Shown: in pieces, positions 26,869 to 35,944 of the stretch | How positions within the stretch are numbered: position 1 is the first letter of the stretch | How the letters are laid out: every line of letters begins with the position of its first letter | NCBI RefSeq assembly: GCF_903914075.1 | Contig: NZ_CAIWNQ010000005.1 | Location: 1-64,000, forward strand | Source of the DNA: Ruegeria sp. THAF57 | GTDB taxonomy: Bacteria; Pseudomonadota; Alphaproteobacteria; Rhodobacterales; Rhodobacteraceae | Length of the DNA stretch: 64,000 nucleotides | Direction: 5' to 3' | Notes under the pieces: generated by a model | Told to the model about the DNA's origin: nothing | What the model saw: the letters and a program-made list of their open reading frames with translations, nothing else | Database searches by the model: none | Translations under genes and position numbers: made by a program

Positions 26869-28179
26869 ATGAGCGATCTGTTCGATACCGGGTCCACCCA
26901 ACCCACAGCAAGCCCGCACCGACCGCTGGCAGATCGCCTGCGGCCTCAAACGCTGTCCGAGGTAATCGGGCAGCAGCAGGTTCTGGGCCCCGACGCGCCA
27001 TTGGGCGTCATGCTGGCGTCTGGTAGTTTGTCGAGCCTGATTTTCTGGGGGCCGCCGGGTGTTGGAAAAACGACGATTGCGCGGTTGCTTGCGCAGGAAA
27101 CGGACCTGCACTTCGTTCAGATCAGCGCGATATTTACCGGCGTTCCGGACCTGAAAAAGGTGTTCGAGGCCGCCAAGATACGGCGTCAGAACGGGCAGGG
27201 CACGCTTTTGTTCGTGGATGAGATTCATCGGTTCAACAAGGCGCAGCAGGATGGGTTTCTTCCGCATATGGAGGACGGAACAATCCTGTTGGTCGGAGCC
27301 ACGACCGAAAATCCTTCGTTCGAACTGAACGCGGCCCTTCTGAGCCGGTCTCAGGTTTTGGTGCTGGAGCGTCTGAGCCTGTCTGATCTGGAGCATCTGA
27401 CGCAACGCGCGGAAAAAGAGTTGGACCGGGCATTGCCGCTGACGGGTGCCGCGCGTGAAGCGCTTCAGGAAATGGCGGATGGTGACGGTCGGGCTTTGTT
27501 GAATCTGATCGAACAGGTAGCGGCATGGCAGGTTGATGCGCCGCTGGACCCGGATGCTTTGTCGACAAGGCTGATGCGTCGTGCCGCAAAATACGACAAG
27601 TCCGGTGACGAACACTACAACCTGATCTCGGCGCTGCACAAATCCGTACGAGGGTCCGATCCCGACGCGGCTTTGTACTGGTTTGCGCGGATGCTGACCG
27701 GGGGTGAGGACCCTCGATATCTGGCGCGCCGGATTACCCGGATGGCGGTTGAGGATATAGGGCTGGCGGATCCGCAGGCTCAGGCGATATGCCTGCAATC
27801 TTGGGAAACCTATGAACGTCTTGGCAGCCCGGAGGGGGAACTGGCCTTGGCGCAGGCGCTGGTCTATCTGGCCTTGGCGCCCAAGTCGAACGGCGCCTAT
27901 GTGGGATACAAGGCCGCCATGCGGTTGGCCAAACAATCCGGTAGCGAGCCTCCGCCCAAGCACATTCTGAATGCGCCAACTTCCCTGATGAAGGATCAGG
28001 GCTATGGGGCGGGCTATGCTTATGACCACGACGCCGAAGTCGGGTTTTCTGGTCAGAATTATTTTCCGGACGGCATGCAGCGGCCTGATCTCTATCAACC
28101 TGTCGAACGCGGCTTTGAGCGCGAGTTGAAAAAGCGACTGGAATATTTCGCCAAGCTTCGCGCGCAACGCAACGGCTAA
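26869..28179 (+). CDS. rarA: Replication-associated recombination protein A (AAA+ ATPase)
   Basis: This 436-residue protein has an N-terminal segment (RPLADRLRPQTLSEVIGQQQ), Walker A GPPGVGKTT near residue 65, Walker B FVDEIHRFNKAQQD, sensor TTENPSFELN, and the RarA C-terminal tetramerisation part with SGDEHYNLISALHKSVRGSD. It acts on stalled replication forks with RecA and SSB. ATG 26869 is chosen over an in-frame start at 26815 inside the protease gene. Confidence 0.95.
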   Translation: MSDLFDTGSTQPTASPHRPLADRLRPQTLSEVIGQQQVLGPDAPLGVMLASGSLSSLIFWGPPGVGKTTIARLLAQETDLHFVQISAIFTGVPDLKKVFEAAKIRRQNGQGTLLFVDEIHRFNKAQQDGFLPHMEDGTILLVGATTENPSFELNAALLSRSQVLVLERLSLSDLEHLTQRAEKELDRALPLTGAAREALQEMADGDGRALLNLIEQVAAWQVDAPLDPDALSTRLMRRAAKYDKSGDEHYNLISALHKSVRGSDPDAALYWFARMLTGGEDPRYLARRITRMAVEDIGLADPQAQAICLQSWETYERLGSPEGELALAQALVYLALAPKSNGAYVGYKAAMRLAKQSGSEPPPKHILNAPTSLMKDQGYGAGYAYDHDAEVGFSGQNYFPDGMQRPDLYQPVERGFERELKKRLEYFAKLRAQRNG

Positions 28180-28288
28180 CGCCTGCTTGACTCTTGCGGT
28201 TGGGCACGCCACAGACGCGCATGTTTTCTACGGCACTGAAAGACACGCATTTCGCGCGGGATCACCGCGCGGCGCAGGGGATATTGGC

Positions 28289-29332
28289 ATGAGCGGCGTA
28301 CAGATGATCACCGTGGCAGAAGGTGACGGAGACCAGCGGTTGGATCGCTGGTTGCGCCGTCTGTTCCCACATGTCAGTCAGGGCCGCATCGAGAAGATGT
28401 GCCGCAAGGGTGAATTGCGTGTGGAAGGTGGCCGGGTCAAAGCCTCGACCCGGCTTGAGGCCGGGCAAATTGTGCGCGTCCCCCCTCTGCCCGACGTTGA
28501 TCACAAACCGGCCGAGGTCAAACGCGGGGTTTCCGACGCGGACGCCAAGATGATCCAATCCTGCGTGATCTACCGCGACGATCACGTGCTGGCGTTGAAC
28601 AAACCTCATGGCTTGCCCGTGCAGGGCGGGAGCGGCCAGACCCGCCATGTGGACAGCCTGTCCGAAGCACTGAGGTTTGGCTATGACGAAAATCCGCGTT
28701 TGGTTCATCGGTTGGATAAGGACACCTCTGGCGTTCTGCTGATGGCACGCACACGCGAAGCCGCCAAGGGGCTGACCGCAGCCTTCCGTCACCGCGATAC
28801 GCGTAAGATTTATTGGGCGTTGGTGGCCGGGGTGCCGACGCCATATTTGGGCGAGATCAAGACCGGTCTCGTCAAGGCGTCAGGCCATGGCAAGCAGGGC
28901 GAAGGCGAAAAGATGGTCGCCGTTCACCTGAATGAGGTCAACGATACACCGGGCGCGAAACGCGCGCATACGCTCTATGCCACTCTTTACCGGGTGGCAG
29001 GTCGCGCCGCGTGGGTGGCCATGGAACCGATTACCGGCCGAACGCACCAGTTGCGGGCGCATATGGCCGCGATCGGTCATCCGATTATCGGTGACGGTAA
29101 ATATGGTGGTTCAGGTCAGGAAAACCTTGGGGACGGTTGGGGCGCACAATTGGGTGGGATCATCAGTAAAAAGCTGCATCTGCATGCGCGGCAGGCGTCG
29201 TTCCAGCATCCGGTGACGCGCAAGACGATCACTGTTAAGGCCCCTTTGCCCGATCACATGAAGCACAGTTGGGATACGTTCGGCTGGACCGAAGATCTGG
29301 CTGCCGATGACCCGTTCGAGGAGCTGCAATGA
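28289..29332 (+). CDS. rluC: 23S rRNA pseudouridine synthase, RluC family
   Basis: The 347-residue protein has an N-terminal S4 domain (QRLDRWLRRLFPHVSQGRI) and the RluA-type catalytic motif RLVHRLDKDTSGVLLMAR, which contains the catalytic Asp. It would convert uridines of 23S rRNA to pseudouridine. ATG 28289 is chosen; the earlier in-frame ATG at 28187 adds residues unlike the family. It overlaps the HAD gene by four bases. Confidence 0.92.
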   Translation: MSGVQMITVAEGDGDQRLDRWLRRLFPHVSQGRIEKMCRKGELRVEGGRVKASTRLEAGQIVRVPPLPDVDHKPAEVKRGVSDADAKMIQSCVIYRDDHVLALNKPHGLPVQGGSGQTRHVDSLSEALRFGYDENPRLVHRLDKDTSGVLLMARTREAAKGLTAAFRHRDTRKIYWALVAGVPTPYLGEIKTGLVKASGHGKQGEGEKMVAVHLNEVNDTPGAKRAHTLYATLYRVAGRAAWVAMEPITGRTHQLRAHMAAIGHPIIGDGKYGGSGQENLGDGWGAQLGGIISKKLHLHARQASFQHPVTRKTITVKAPLPDHMKHSWDTFGWTEDLAADDPFEELQ

Positions 29333-30000
29333 GCGCACCCTTGCGTTTGGTGCTGTTCGACGTGGACGGCACCCTTGTCGACAGTCAGGGCAGCATCGTC
29401 GGCGCGATGACCGCCAGTTTTGACGCGCTGTCCCTGCCGGTGCCGGATCGCAAGGCGATTCTGTCCATTGTTGGCCTGTCGTTGCCTAAAGCCATTGCAC
29501 AGCTTGCGCCGCAACAGTCTGATGTGGTTCAGGCGCGGTTGGTCGAAGGATATAAGCAAGCCTATCATGCGCATCGGCTGGAACAGGGCATGGCCGGGTC
29601 GCCGCTTTATCCCGGTGCGCGGGAGGCAATCGAGGCGCTGCACGCCATCCCCGAGGTCTTGCTGGGCGTTGCAACCGGGAAATCTCAGCGCGGTCTGGAT
29701 GCGCTGATCGAGGGGCACGGGCTGCAAGGTTATTTTGTCACGCGGCAGGTCGCCGATCACCACCCTTCGAAGCCGCATCCATCGATGATTGACACGGCCC
29801 GCGCGGAAACAGGCGTTGAGGCGGTGAATACGGTCATGATCGGCGATACCCGGTTTGACATGGATATGGCCGCGGCTGCGGGTGTCCCCGCCATCGGTGT
29901 GACATGGGGGTATCATACGCGCCCTGCACTTGATGCCGCCACGACCATAATCGAAACCTTCGACCAGTTGCCGGGCGCGCTGGATCAAATCTGGACCTGA
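29329..30000 (+). CDS. HAD-family phosphatase (phosphoglycolate phosphatase-like)
   Basis: This 223-residue enzyme has HAD motif I FDVDGTLVDS with two Asp residues, motif II VATGKSQRG, the Lys of motif III in HHPSKPHP, and motif IV MIGDTRFDMDMA. The helical cap lies between motifs I and II. It likely dephosphorylates a small metabolite; the exact substrate is unknown. ATGA coupling to rluC and a four-base gap to the ATP12 gene make one operon. Confidence 0.88.
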   Translation: MSAPLRLVLFDVDGTLVDSQGSIVGAMTASFDALSLPVPDRKAILSIVGLSLPKAIAQLAPQQSDVVQARLVEGYKQAYHAHRLEQGMAGSPLYPGAREAIEALHAIPEVLLGVATGKSQRGLDALIEGHGLQGYFVTRQVADHHPSKPHPSMIDTARAETGVEAVNTVMIGDTRFDMDMAAAAGVPAIGVTWGYHTRPALDAATTIIETFDQLPGALDQIWT

Positions 30001-30004
30001 AGTG

Positions 30005-30712
30005 ATGAGCGATTGGAAACCGAAACGATTCTGGACTGAAAGCGCGGTTGTTGACGCAGAAGGCGGGTTTACTGTGGAATTGGATGGTCGGCGCGTCAAA
30101 ACGCCGGCCAAGGCAGGGTTGATCGTGCCCACTCAAGCCATGGCGCAGGAAATCGCTGCCGAGTGGGATGCGCAGGAAAAAGAAGTGGACCCGACCACGA
30201 TGCCGTTCACCCGTTCGGCGAACGCAGCCATCGACAAGGTCCAGCATCAGCACGCCGAGGTTGCGGACATGCTGGCCGATTACGGCGATTCGGACCTGTT
30301 ATGCTATCGCGCCACGCACCCGCAGGAGTTGCAGCACCGGCAAGCCGAACTTTGGGACCCGGCCTTGGATTGGGCGGCCGAGGCGCTTGCGGCGCGTTTG
30401 CTGCCGGTTGCCGGTGTTTTGCATCAGCCACAGAACGCATCGGCCTTGCAGGAATTGCGCCAACGTGCCCATGATTTCAATGACTTCCAGCTTGCCGCAT
30501 TTCACGATCTGGTCAGCCTGTCCGGGTCGCTGGTGTTGGGGTTTGCAGCCACTGCGGACTGGCGCTCTGCCGAGGATATCTGGCAAATCTCAAGGCTGGA
30601 CGAGTTGTGGCAAATCGAACAATGGGGTCATGACGACGAGGCCCACGCCGCATCCGAGGTCAAAAGGGCTGCATTTCTACACGCCAAACGGTTCTTCGAC
30701 CTCTCGGTTTGA
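30005..30712 (+). CDS. ATP12-family F1-ATPase assembly chaperone
   Basis: The 235-residue protein matches ATP12: KRFWTESAVVDAEGGFTVEL near the start, LDGRRVKTPAKAGLIVPT, and SGSLVLGFAATADWRSAEDI near the end. In mitochondria ATP12 binds the alpha subunit during F1 assembly; alphaproteobacteria carry the homologue. ATG 30005 is used; GTG 30002 directly before it is an alternative. A 207-base gap follows before bztA. Confidence 0.92.
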   Translation: MSDWKPKRFWTESAVVDAEGGFTVELDGRRVKTPAKAGLIVPTQAMAQEIAAEWDAQEKEVDPTTMPFTRSANAAIDKVQHQHAEVADMLADYGDSDLLCYRATHPQELQHRQAELWDPALDWAAEALAARLLPVAGVLHQPQNASALQELRQRAHDFNDFQLAAFHDLVSLSGSLVLGFAATADWRSAEDIWQISRLDELWQIEQWGHDDEAHAASEVKRAAFLHAKRFFDLSV

Positions 30713-30835
30713 GCCCTTACGCCTGAAAATCCGTCGCTGCGCCGAACATCTGCAAGATGAACCATCGTTTTCGCTGATCCGACCCTTGACGTTTGTTTAT
30801 GAATGCGCCCAAACTCAAGCCCACTAAAGGGGAGA

Positions 30836-30869
30836 CACCTTTGGGGAAACCTTTCTGGTACCAAAGGTG
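30836..30869 (+). promoter_or_regulatory. bztA: Inverted repeat in the bztA leader
   Basis: CACCTTTGG (30836-30844) and CCAAAGGTG (30861-30869) form a perfect 9-bp inverted repeat around a 16-base spacer, ending 51 bases before bztA. It could be an operator or a leader hairpin. No T run follows, so it is not a terminator. I see no match to a known riboswitch. Confidence 0.5.
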
Positions 30870-30919
30870 CCGGACAGAACCGTCCCAGAGTCGGGGCGGA
30901 AAATCAGGAAGAGGTAAAA

Positions 30920-31936
30920 ATGAAAAAATCCGTAATCTTGGGCGTGGCAACCGTTGCCGGCCTTGCTGCAGGCGCAGCGGCAGCGGGGACTGTCGATGAT
31001 GTCAAAGCACGCGGTAAGCTGAACTGCGGTGTGACCACCGGTCTGGTTGGCTTTGCCGCACCCGACGCGAATGGCGAATGGCAGGGCTTTGACGTCTCGC
31101 TGTGCCGCGCAGTTGCTGCAGCCGTTCTGGGCGACGCAAGCGCCGTTGAATTCGTTCCGACCACCGGTAAGACGCGCTTTACCGCGCTGGCCTCGGGCGA
31201 GATCGACATGCTGGCCCGTAACACCACCTGGACCTTCAGCCGCGACGTCGACCTGAAGTTCGAATTCGTGGGCGTGAACTACTATGACGGTCAGGGCTTC
31301 ATGGTTCCCAAGGCTCTGGGCGTAAGCTCGGCCAAAGAACTGGACGGCGCGACCGTCTGCATCCAGACCGGCACCACCACAGAGCTGAACCTGGCGGACT
31401 TCTTCCGCTCGAACAACATCAGCTATGAGCCGGTTCCGATCGAAACCAACGCTGAAGCGCAGCAGCAGTACCTGGCTGGTGCATGCGACGTTTACACCAC
31501 CGATGCATCGGGCCTGGCCGCAACCCGCGCCACGTTCGAAAATCCCGGTGACCACGTACTGCTGCCCGAAATCATCTCGAAAGAGCCGTTGGGCCCGCTG
31601 GTCCGTCACGGCGATCACGAGTGGGGCGACGTTGTCCGCTGGACTCTGAACGCACTGGTCTCGGCTGAAGAGCTGGGCGTGACCTCGGCAAATATCGACG
31701 AGATGGCCGCTGGCACCGACAACCCTGAAGTCAACCGCCTGCTGGGTACCGAAGGTACGCTGGGCGAGATGCTGGGTCTGGACGCTGACTGGGCTATGAA
31801 GGCGATCAAATCCGGTGGTAACTATGGCGAAGTCTTTGCCAAGAACATCGGTGAGGAAACTCCGATCGGTCTGGCACGTGGCCTGAACGCACAATGGACC
31901 GACGGCGGTCTGCTGTACTCGCCGCCGTTCCGCTAA
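30920..31936 (+). CDS. bztA: Amino-acid ABC transporter, periplasmic binding protein
   Basis: This 338-residue protein has a signal peptide (about 20 residues, ending in an Ala-rich stretch) and the AapJ/BztA binding-protein pattern: LNCGVTTGLVGFAAPDANGE, DMLARNTTWTFSRDV and YEPVPIETNAEAQQQYLAGA. BztA captures Glu, Gln, Asp and Asn. ATG 30920 is preceded by GAGGT. A terminator-like hairpin separates it from bztB, consistent with more binding protein than permease. Confidence 0.93.
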   Translation: MKKSVILGVATVAGLAAGAAAAGTVDDVKARGKLNCGVTTGLVGFAAPDANGEWQGFDVSLCRAVAAAVLGDASAVEFVPTTGKTRFTALASGEIDMLARNTTWTFSRDVDLKFEFVGVNYYDGQGFMVPKALGVSSAKELDGATVCIQTGTTTELNLADFFRSNNISYEPVPIETNAEAQQQYLAGACDVYTTDASGLAATRATFENPGDHVLLPEIISKEPLGPLVRHGDHEWGDVVRWTLNALVSAEELGVTSANIDEMAAGTDNPEVNRLLGTEGTLGEMLGLDADWAMKAIKSGGNYGEVFAKNIGEETPIGLARGLNAQWTDGGLLYSPPFR

Positions 31937-31945
31937 AATCCACAG

Positions 31946-31976
31946 AAAAGGGCGCGGGTTAACCTGCGCCCTTTTT
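31946..31976 (+). terminator. Intercistronic terminator between bztA and bztB
   Basis: AAAAGGGCGC (31946-31955) pairs with GCGCCCTTTT (from 31966) around a GGTTAACC-type loop, and the T run continues. In binding-protein operons such a hairpin usually gives partial termination; bztB lies 86 bases further on with no other promoter I can see. Confidence 0.8.
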
Positions 31977-32061
31977 CCATAACAGAATGCTACGGGCTGC
32001 TCAGGAGCGGGGAAAACCTCGCCGGGAAGGAAGCACCCGAAAAGCACGGGGATCCCAAAAT

Positions 32062-33294
32062 ATGTCGACTATGACTGACCCGCCGAAAGCAGATTTTCGG
32101 TTGTCGATGCTCATAAACGATACCCGCTACAGATCATTGACGTTCCAAGTGATCGCGGCGATCGTTATTGCGCTAAGTATCTGGTATCTGGGCAACAACC
32201 TGATCCAGAACCTCAGGGCCGCAGGCCTCAACATCTCGTATTCCTTCCTGGGCGATCCGTCCGGGTACGACATCAACCAGCGTTTGATCGAATATGACAG
32301 CCAGTCCTCGCACGGACGTGCGGCTGTTGTCGGTATTCTCAACACGCTATTGGTCGCGTTTCTGGCCTGTATCACAGCAACTGTGTTTGGTGTGATCGCC
32401 GGGGTTTTGCGCCTGTCCAATAACTGGCTGGTGTCCAAGCTGATGGCGGTTTACGTCGAGATTTTCCGGAATATTCCGGTTCTGATCTGGATCATCATCA
32501 TCTTCACGATCATGACGGCGGTTTTGCCGGGTCCGCGGGAATTTCGCGGGGAAAACCCGACATCCAGCATGTTGTTTGATCTGTTCGCATTTACCAACCG
32601 AGGCGTTTACATTCCGCGCCCCGAGTTTGCGAATGGTCTGTTTGGCGCGACGTTCCTGAATTGGCTGCTGGTCATTGCAGTGCTGGTGGGCTCATGGTTT
32701 GCAACTCGTGAAATCGAAAAGCGCGCCTCACTGAAGCAGGAACAGACTGGTGAACGTCCAAAAACCGGTCTTGTGAAACTGGCCGTATGGCTGGTGCCGT
32801 TTGCGCTGCTGATGGTTTTGATGGGCCTGACATGGGAAGTTCCCGCGCTCAAGGGCTTTAACTTCAGCGGGGGTATCAAGGTAGGCGGTCCGCTGATCGC
32901 GCTGTGGTTTGCTCTGTCCATCTACACGGGTGCCTTCATCGCAGAAAACGTGCGTGCCGGTATTCAGGCGATTTCGAAGGGTCAGACCGAAGCTGCGGCT
33001 GCGCTGGGCTTGCGCCCTGGACGGATCATGAATCTTGTGATCTTGCCGCAGGCGCTGCGGGTCATCATTCCTCCGTTGATCTCGCAATATCTGAACATCA
33101 CCAAGAACTCGTCACTGGCGATTGCTGTGGGCTATGCGGATATCACGGCCACGTTGGGCGGCATCACGCTGAACCAGACCGGTCGCGCGATCGAATGCGT
33201 CCTGCTTCTGATGCTGTTCTATCTGACGGCCTCGCTGCTGATTTCGATGGCGATGAACATCTACAACGCATCCGTCAAGTTGAAGGAGCGCTGA
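32062..33294 (+). CDS. bztB: Amino-acid ABC transporter permease 1
   Basis: The 410-residue membrane protein matches BztB/AapQ. An N-terminal helix (IVIALSIWYLGNNLIQNLRA) and a long inserted region precede the C-terminal permease part with the EAA loop EAAAALGLRPGRIMNLVILP that contacts the ATPase. ATG 32062 is used; an upstream ATG at 31987 would add residues with no homology. It is followed three bases later by bztC. Confidence 0.92.
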   Translation: MSTMTDPPKADFRLSMLINDTRYRSLTFQVIAAIVIALSIWYLGNNLIQNLRAAGLNISYSFLGDPSGYDINQRLIEYDSQSSHGRAAVVGILNTLLVAFLACITATVFGVIAGVLRLSNNWLVSKLMAVYVEIFRNIPVLIWIIIIFTIMTAVLPGPREFRGENPTSSMLFDLFAFTNRGVYIPRPEFANGLFGATFLNWLLVIAVLVGSWFATREIEKRASLKQEQTGERPKTGLVKLAVWLVPFALLMVLMGLTWEVPALKGFNFSGGIKVGGPLIALWFALSIYTGAFIAENVRAGIQAISKGQTEAAAALGLRPGRIMNLVILPQALRVIIPPLISQYLNITKNSSLAIAVGYADITATLGGITLNQTGRAIECVLLLMLFYLTASLLISMAMNIYNASVKLKER

Positions 33295-33297
33295 GCT

Positions 33298-34596
33298 ATG
33301 GCTGATCAAACAACAAACCCGATCGCCTTTGTCGCTGATGGCACAATCCCGCCATCGCCTCCGCCAGCAAACCAGACCGGTATCATCAAGTGGCTGCGTG
33401 AAAATCTCTTCTCGGGCGTGGCGAATACCATCCTGACGGTTCTGTCCATCCTGTTGATCTATGTGCTGCTCAAGAACACGCTTCCGTGGATTTTGAATGG
33501 TGTATGGAACGCGGATTCATTGGCGCAATGCCGTGAGATTCTGGACGGCAAGACCGGAGCCTGTTTCGCGGTTCTGACCGAGCGCTGGCACCAGTTGATC
33601 TATGGGTTCAAATACCCTGACGATGCCTATTGGCGCCCGAACCTTGCCTTCTTGCTGATGCTGGTCGCGGTAGCACCCGTGCTGTTCTTCGACCTGCCGC
33701 GCAAGTTGCTGCTGTTTACAGCGGTGTACCCGTTCGTTGCGTTCTGGCTGATCTGGGGCGGAACCATCTTGGTGCCCATCGTTGCGCTGCTGGGCTGTGT
33801 TGCAGCCGCCGTGGTGTTTCAGAAATTCGGCAAGAACAGCTTTGCTGCCGGGTTCTTTGGGGGCATCGTTGTGGCGCTGGTCGTGTGGAATGTCGGCGGG
33901 GCGCTAATCCCCGATGACGCCAACGAAGGCGCGCTGCTTTCGGCTGTTCCCAGCCGTGATCTGGGTGGCTTTATGCTGAACCTGATGCTGGGCGTGACCT
34001 GTGTGTCGCTGTCCCTGCCTTTGGGCATTGCATTGGCTCTGGGTCGTCAATCCGACATGCCGCTGATCAAGTGGGTTTGTGTCATCTTCATCGAATTCAT
34101 CCGCGGCGTGCCTCTGATCACGCTGTTGTTCGTGGCTTCGGTGATGCTGGCCTATTTCTTCCCGCCTGACAGCACGGTCGACCTGTTCCTGCGCGTTGTG
34201 ATCATGATCACCATGTTCTCGGCCGCCTATATCGCCGAGGTGATCCGCGGCGGTCTGGCAGCGCTTCCGCGCGGACAGTACGAGGCAGCAGACAGTCTTG
34301 GCTTGGATTACCCGCAGGCGATGCGGCTGATCATCCTGCCGCAGGCTCTGAAGATCTCAATCCCCGGTATCGTGAACGTGGCCGTTGGCCTGTTCAAGGA
34401 CACCACACTGGTTTCGGTCATCTCGATGTTCGATCTGGTGGGCATGATCCGGGGCCCCATCCTGGCGTCGACCGAATGGAACGGCGTCTATTGGGAGCTT
34501 CTGGGCTTTGCCGCACTTCTGTTCTTCGTCGTCTGTTACGGCATCTCTCAATATTCCCAGTGGCTCGAGCGTCGCCTTGCCACGGATCATCACTAA
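33298..34596 (+). CDS. bztC: Amino-acid ABC transporter permease 2
   Basis: This 432-residue protein matches BztC/AapM: a helix at about residues 35-60, a cluster of helices near 110-200, and a C-terminal permease domain with SLGLDYPQAMRLIILPQALK as the ATPase-contact loop. It pairs with BztB to form the inner-membrane channel. A GGAG site follows for bztD. Confidence 0.92.
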   Translation: MADQTTNPIAFVADGTIPPSPPPANQTGIIKWLRENLFSGVANTILTVLSILLIYVLLKNTLPWILNGVWNADSLAQCREILDGKTGACFAVLTERWHQLIYGFKYPDDAYWRPNLAFLLMLVAVAPVLFFDLPRKLLLFTAVYPFVAFWLIWGGTILVPIVALLGCVAAAVVFQKFGKNSFAAGFFGGIVVALVVWNVGGALIPDDANEGALLSAVPSRDLGGFMLNLMLGVTCVSLSLPLGIALALGRQSDMPLIKWVCVIFIEFIRGVPLITLLFVASVMLAYFFPPDSTVDLFLRVVIMITMFSAAYIAEVIRGGLAALPRGQYEAADSLGLDYPQAMRLIILPQALKISIPGIVNVAVGLFKDTTLVSVISMFDLVGMIRGPILASTEWNGVYWELLGFAALLFFVVCYGISQYSQWLERRLATDHH

Positions 34597-34608
34597 GGAG
34601 TTCAACAC

Positions 34609-35400
34609 ATGTCTGAACTTGCAGTAGAACGCGAAATCGACCGCTCGAAGATGCAGGTGAGCGACGAGGTCGCCATCGAAATCAACGGCATGAACAAGTG
34701 GTACGGGTCCTTCCACGTGCTGCGCGACATCAATCTGACCGTCAATCAGGGCGAGCGGATAGTGATCGCGGGCCCGTCGGGGTCGGGTAAGTCCACCCTG
34801 ATCCGCTGCCTGAACGCGCTGGAGGAACACCAGCAGGGTACGATCGTCGTGGACGGGACCGAACTGTCGAATGACCTGAAGAACATCGACAAAATCCGGT
34901 CCGAGGTTGGGATGGTGTTCCAGCACTTCAACCTGTTCCCGCATCTGACCATTCTGGAAAACTGCACGCTGGCCCCCATCTGGGTGCGCAAGACGCCCAA
35001 GAAAGAGGCCGAAGAGCGCGCGATGCATTTCCTGGAAAAGGTGAAAATCCCCGATCAGGCGCTGAAATATCCCGGCCAGCTTTCGGGTGGTCAGCAGCAG
35101 CGTGTGGCGATTGCCCGCTCGCTCTGCATGATGCCTCGGATCATGTTGTTCGATGAACCGACATCGGCGCTGGACCCCGAGATGATCAAAGAGGTGCTCG
35201 ACACCATGATCGAACTGGCCGAGGAAGGCATGACCATGCTGTGCGTCACGCACGAGATGGGCTTTGCCCGTCAGGTCGCCAACCGCGTGATCTTTATGGA
35301 TGCTGGCCAGATCGTGGAACAGAATGAACCGGAAGAGTTCTTCAACAACCCTCAAAGTGAACGGACCAAGCTGTTCCTCAGCCAAATCCTGGGGCACTGA
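34609..35400 (+). CDS. bztD: Amino-acid ABC transporter ATP-binding protein
   Basis: The 263-residue ATPase has Walker [13 protein letters not shown], signature [15 protein letters not shown], Walker [14 protein letters not shown] and switch His in [13 protein letters not shown]. It powers uptake through BztBC. It completes the bztABCD operon and is followed by a terminator. Confidence 0.95.
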   Translation: MSELAVEREIDRSKMQVSDEVAIEINGMNKWYGSFHVLRDINLTVNQGERIVIAGPSGSGKSTLIRCLNALEEHQQGTIVVDGTELSNDLKNIDKIRSEVGMVFQHFNLFPHLTILENCTLAPIWVRKTPKKEAEERAMHFLEKVKIPDQALKYPGQLSGGQQQRVAIARSLCMMPRIMLFDEPTSALDPEMIKEVLDTMIELAEEGMTMLCVTHEMGFARQVANRVIFMDAGQIVEQNEPEEFFNNPQSERTKLFLSQILGH

Positions 35401-35421
35401 TCCGGTTGAAATCATGGAACG

Positions 35422-35446
35422 GGCGGGGCTTTGGCCTCGCCTTTTT
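35422..35446 (+). terminator. Terminator after bztD
   Basis: GGCGGGGC (35422-35429) and GCCTCGCC (35434-35441) form an 8-bp stem with one G-T pair and loop TTTG, followed by TTTTT. It lies between bztD and a convergent reverse-strand gene. Confidence 0.85.
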
Positions 35447-35944
35447 CTATTCCAGCAACTCGCGCGGAGTGGTGAAACCCAGAACATCCCCGCTCTGCCA
35501 TTTGATATCGGCCCAGTCTGAGATGTTGAATTGAATCACAGCCGTGGCACAGGTGGGATAATCCTGAAACCGGGGGTGGTTTGGTGCTTTGCCAACGATC
35601 CGCTGGGCAAAATCGCCAATGCCCGGATTGTGACCCAGCATCAGGACCGTGGGGTCTGTTGCACCAGCAAGTTGGGTCAACATGTCTTCGGGTGCAGCAT
35701 GATAAAGACGCCGATGAAAGCAAACCTTGTCTGCCTGCAAACCCATCCGATCCCATGTCTCACGCGTGCGGGCCGAGGTTGAGCTGAGCACCTCGTCGGG
35801 AAGCCACCCATGGTCGCGCAGCCATGTGGCGATAGCAGGGGCGGATTTACGTCCGCGCTTGTTCAAAGGACGGGCGTGATCGTCAAGCATCGGGTTGCCC
35901 CAACTGGACTTCGCGTGTCGTGTCAGGATCAGGGTCAAGGTCAT
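35447..35944 (-). CDS. SixA-like histidine phosphatase
   Basis: This 165-residue protein starts MTLTLILTRHAKSSWGNPML; RHA is the catalytic RHG-type motif, and LMLGHNPGIGDFA carries the second His. It belongs to the small histidine-phosphatase group around SixA, which removes phosphate from histidine on signalling proteins, but other small phospho-substrates are possible. It overlaps the upstream ferredoxin-like gene by four bases. Confidence 0.85.
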   Translation of the reverse strand: MTLTLILTRHAKSSWGNPMLDDHARPLNKRGRKSAPAIATWLRDHGWLPDEVLSSTSARTRETWDRMGLQADKVCFHRRLYHAAPEDMLTQLAGATDPTVLMLGHNPGIGDFAQRIVGKAPNHPRFQDYPTCATAVIQFNISDWADIKWQSGDVLGFTTPRELLE

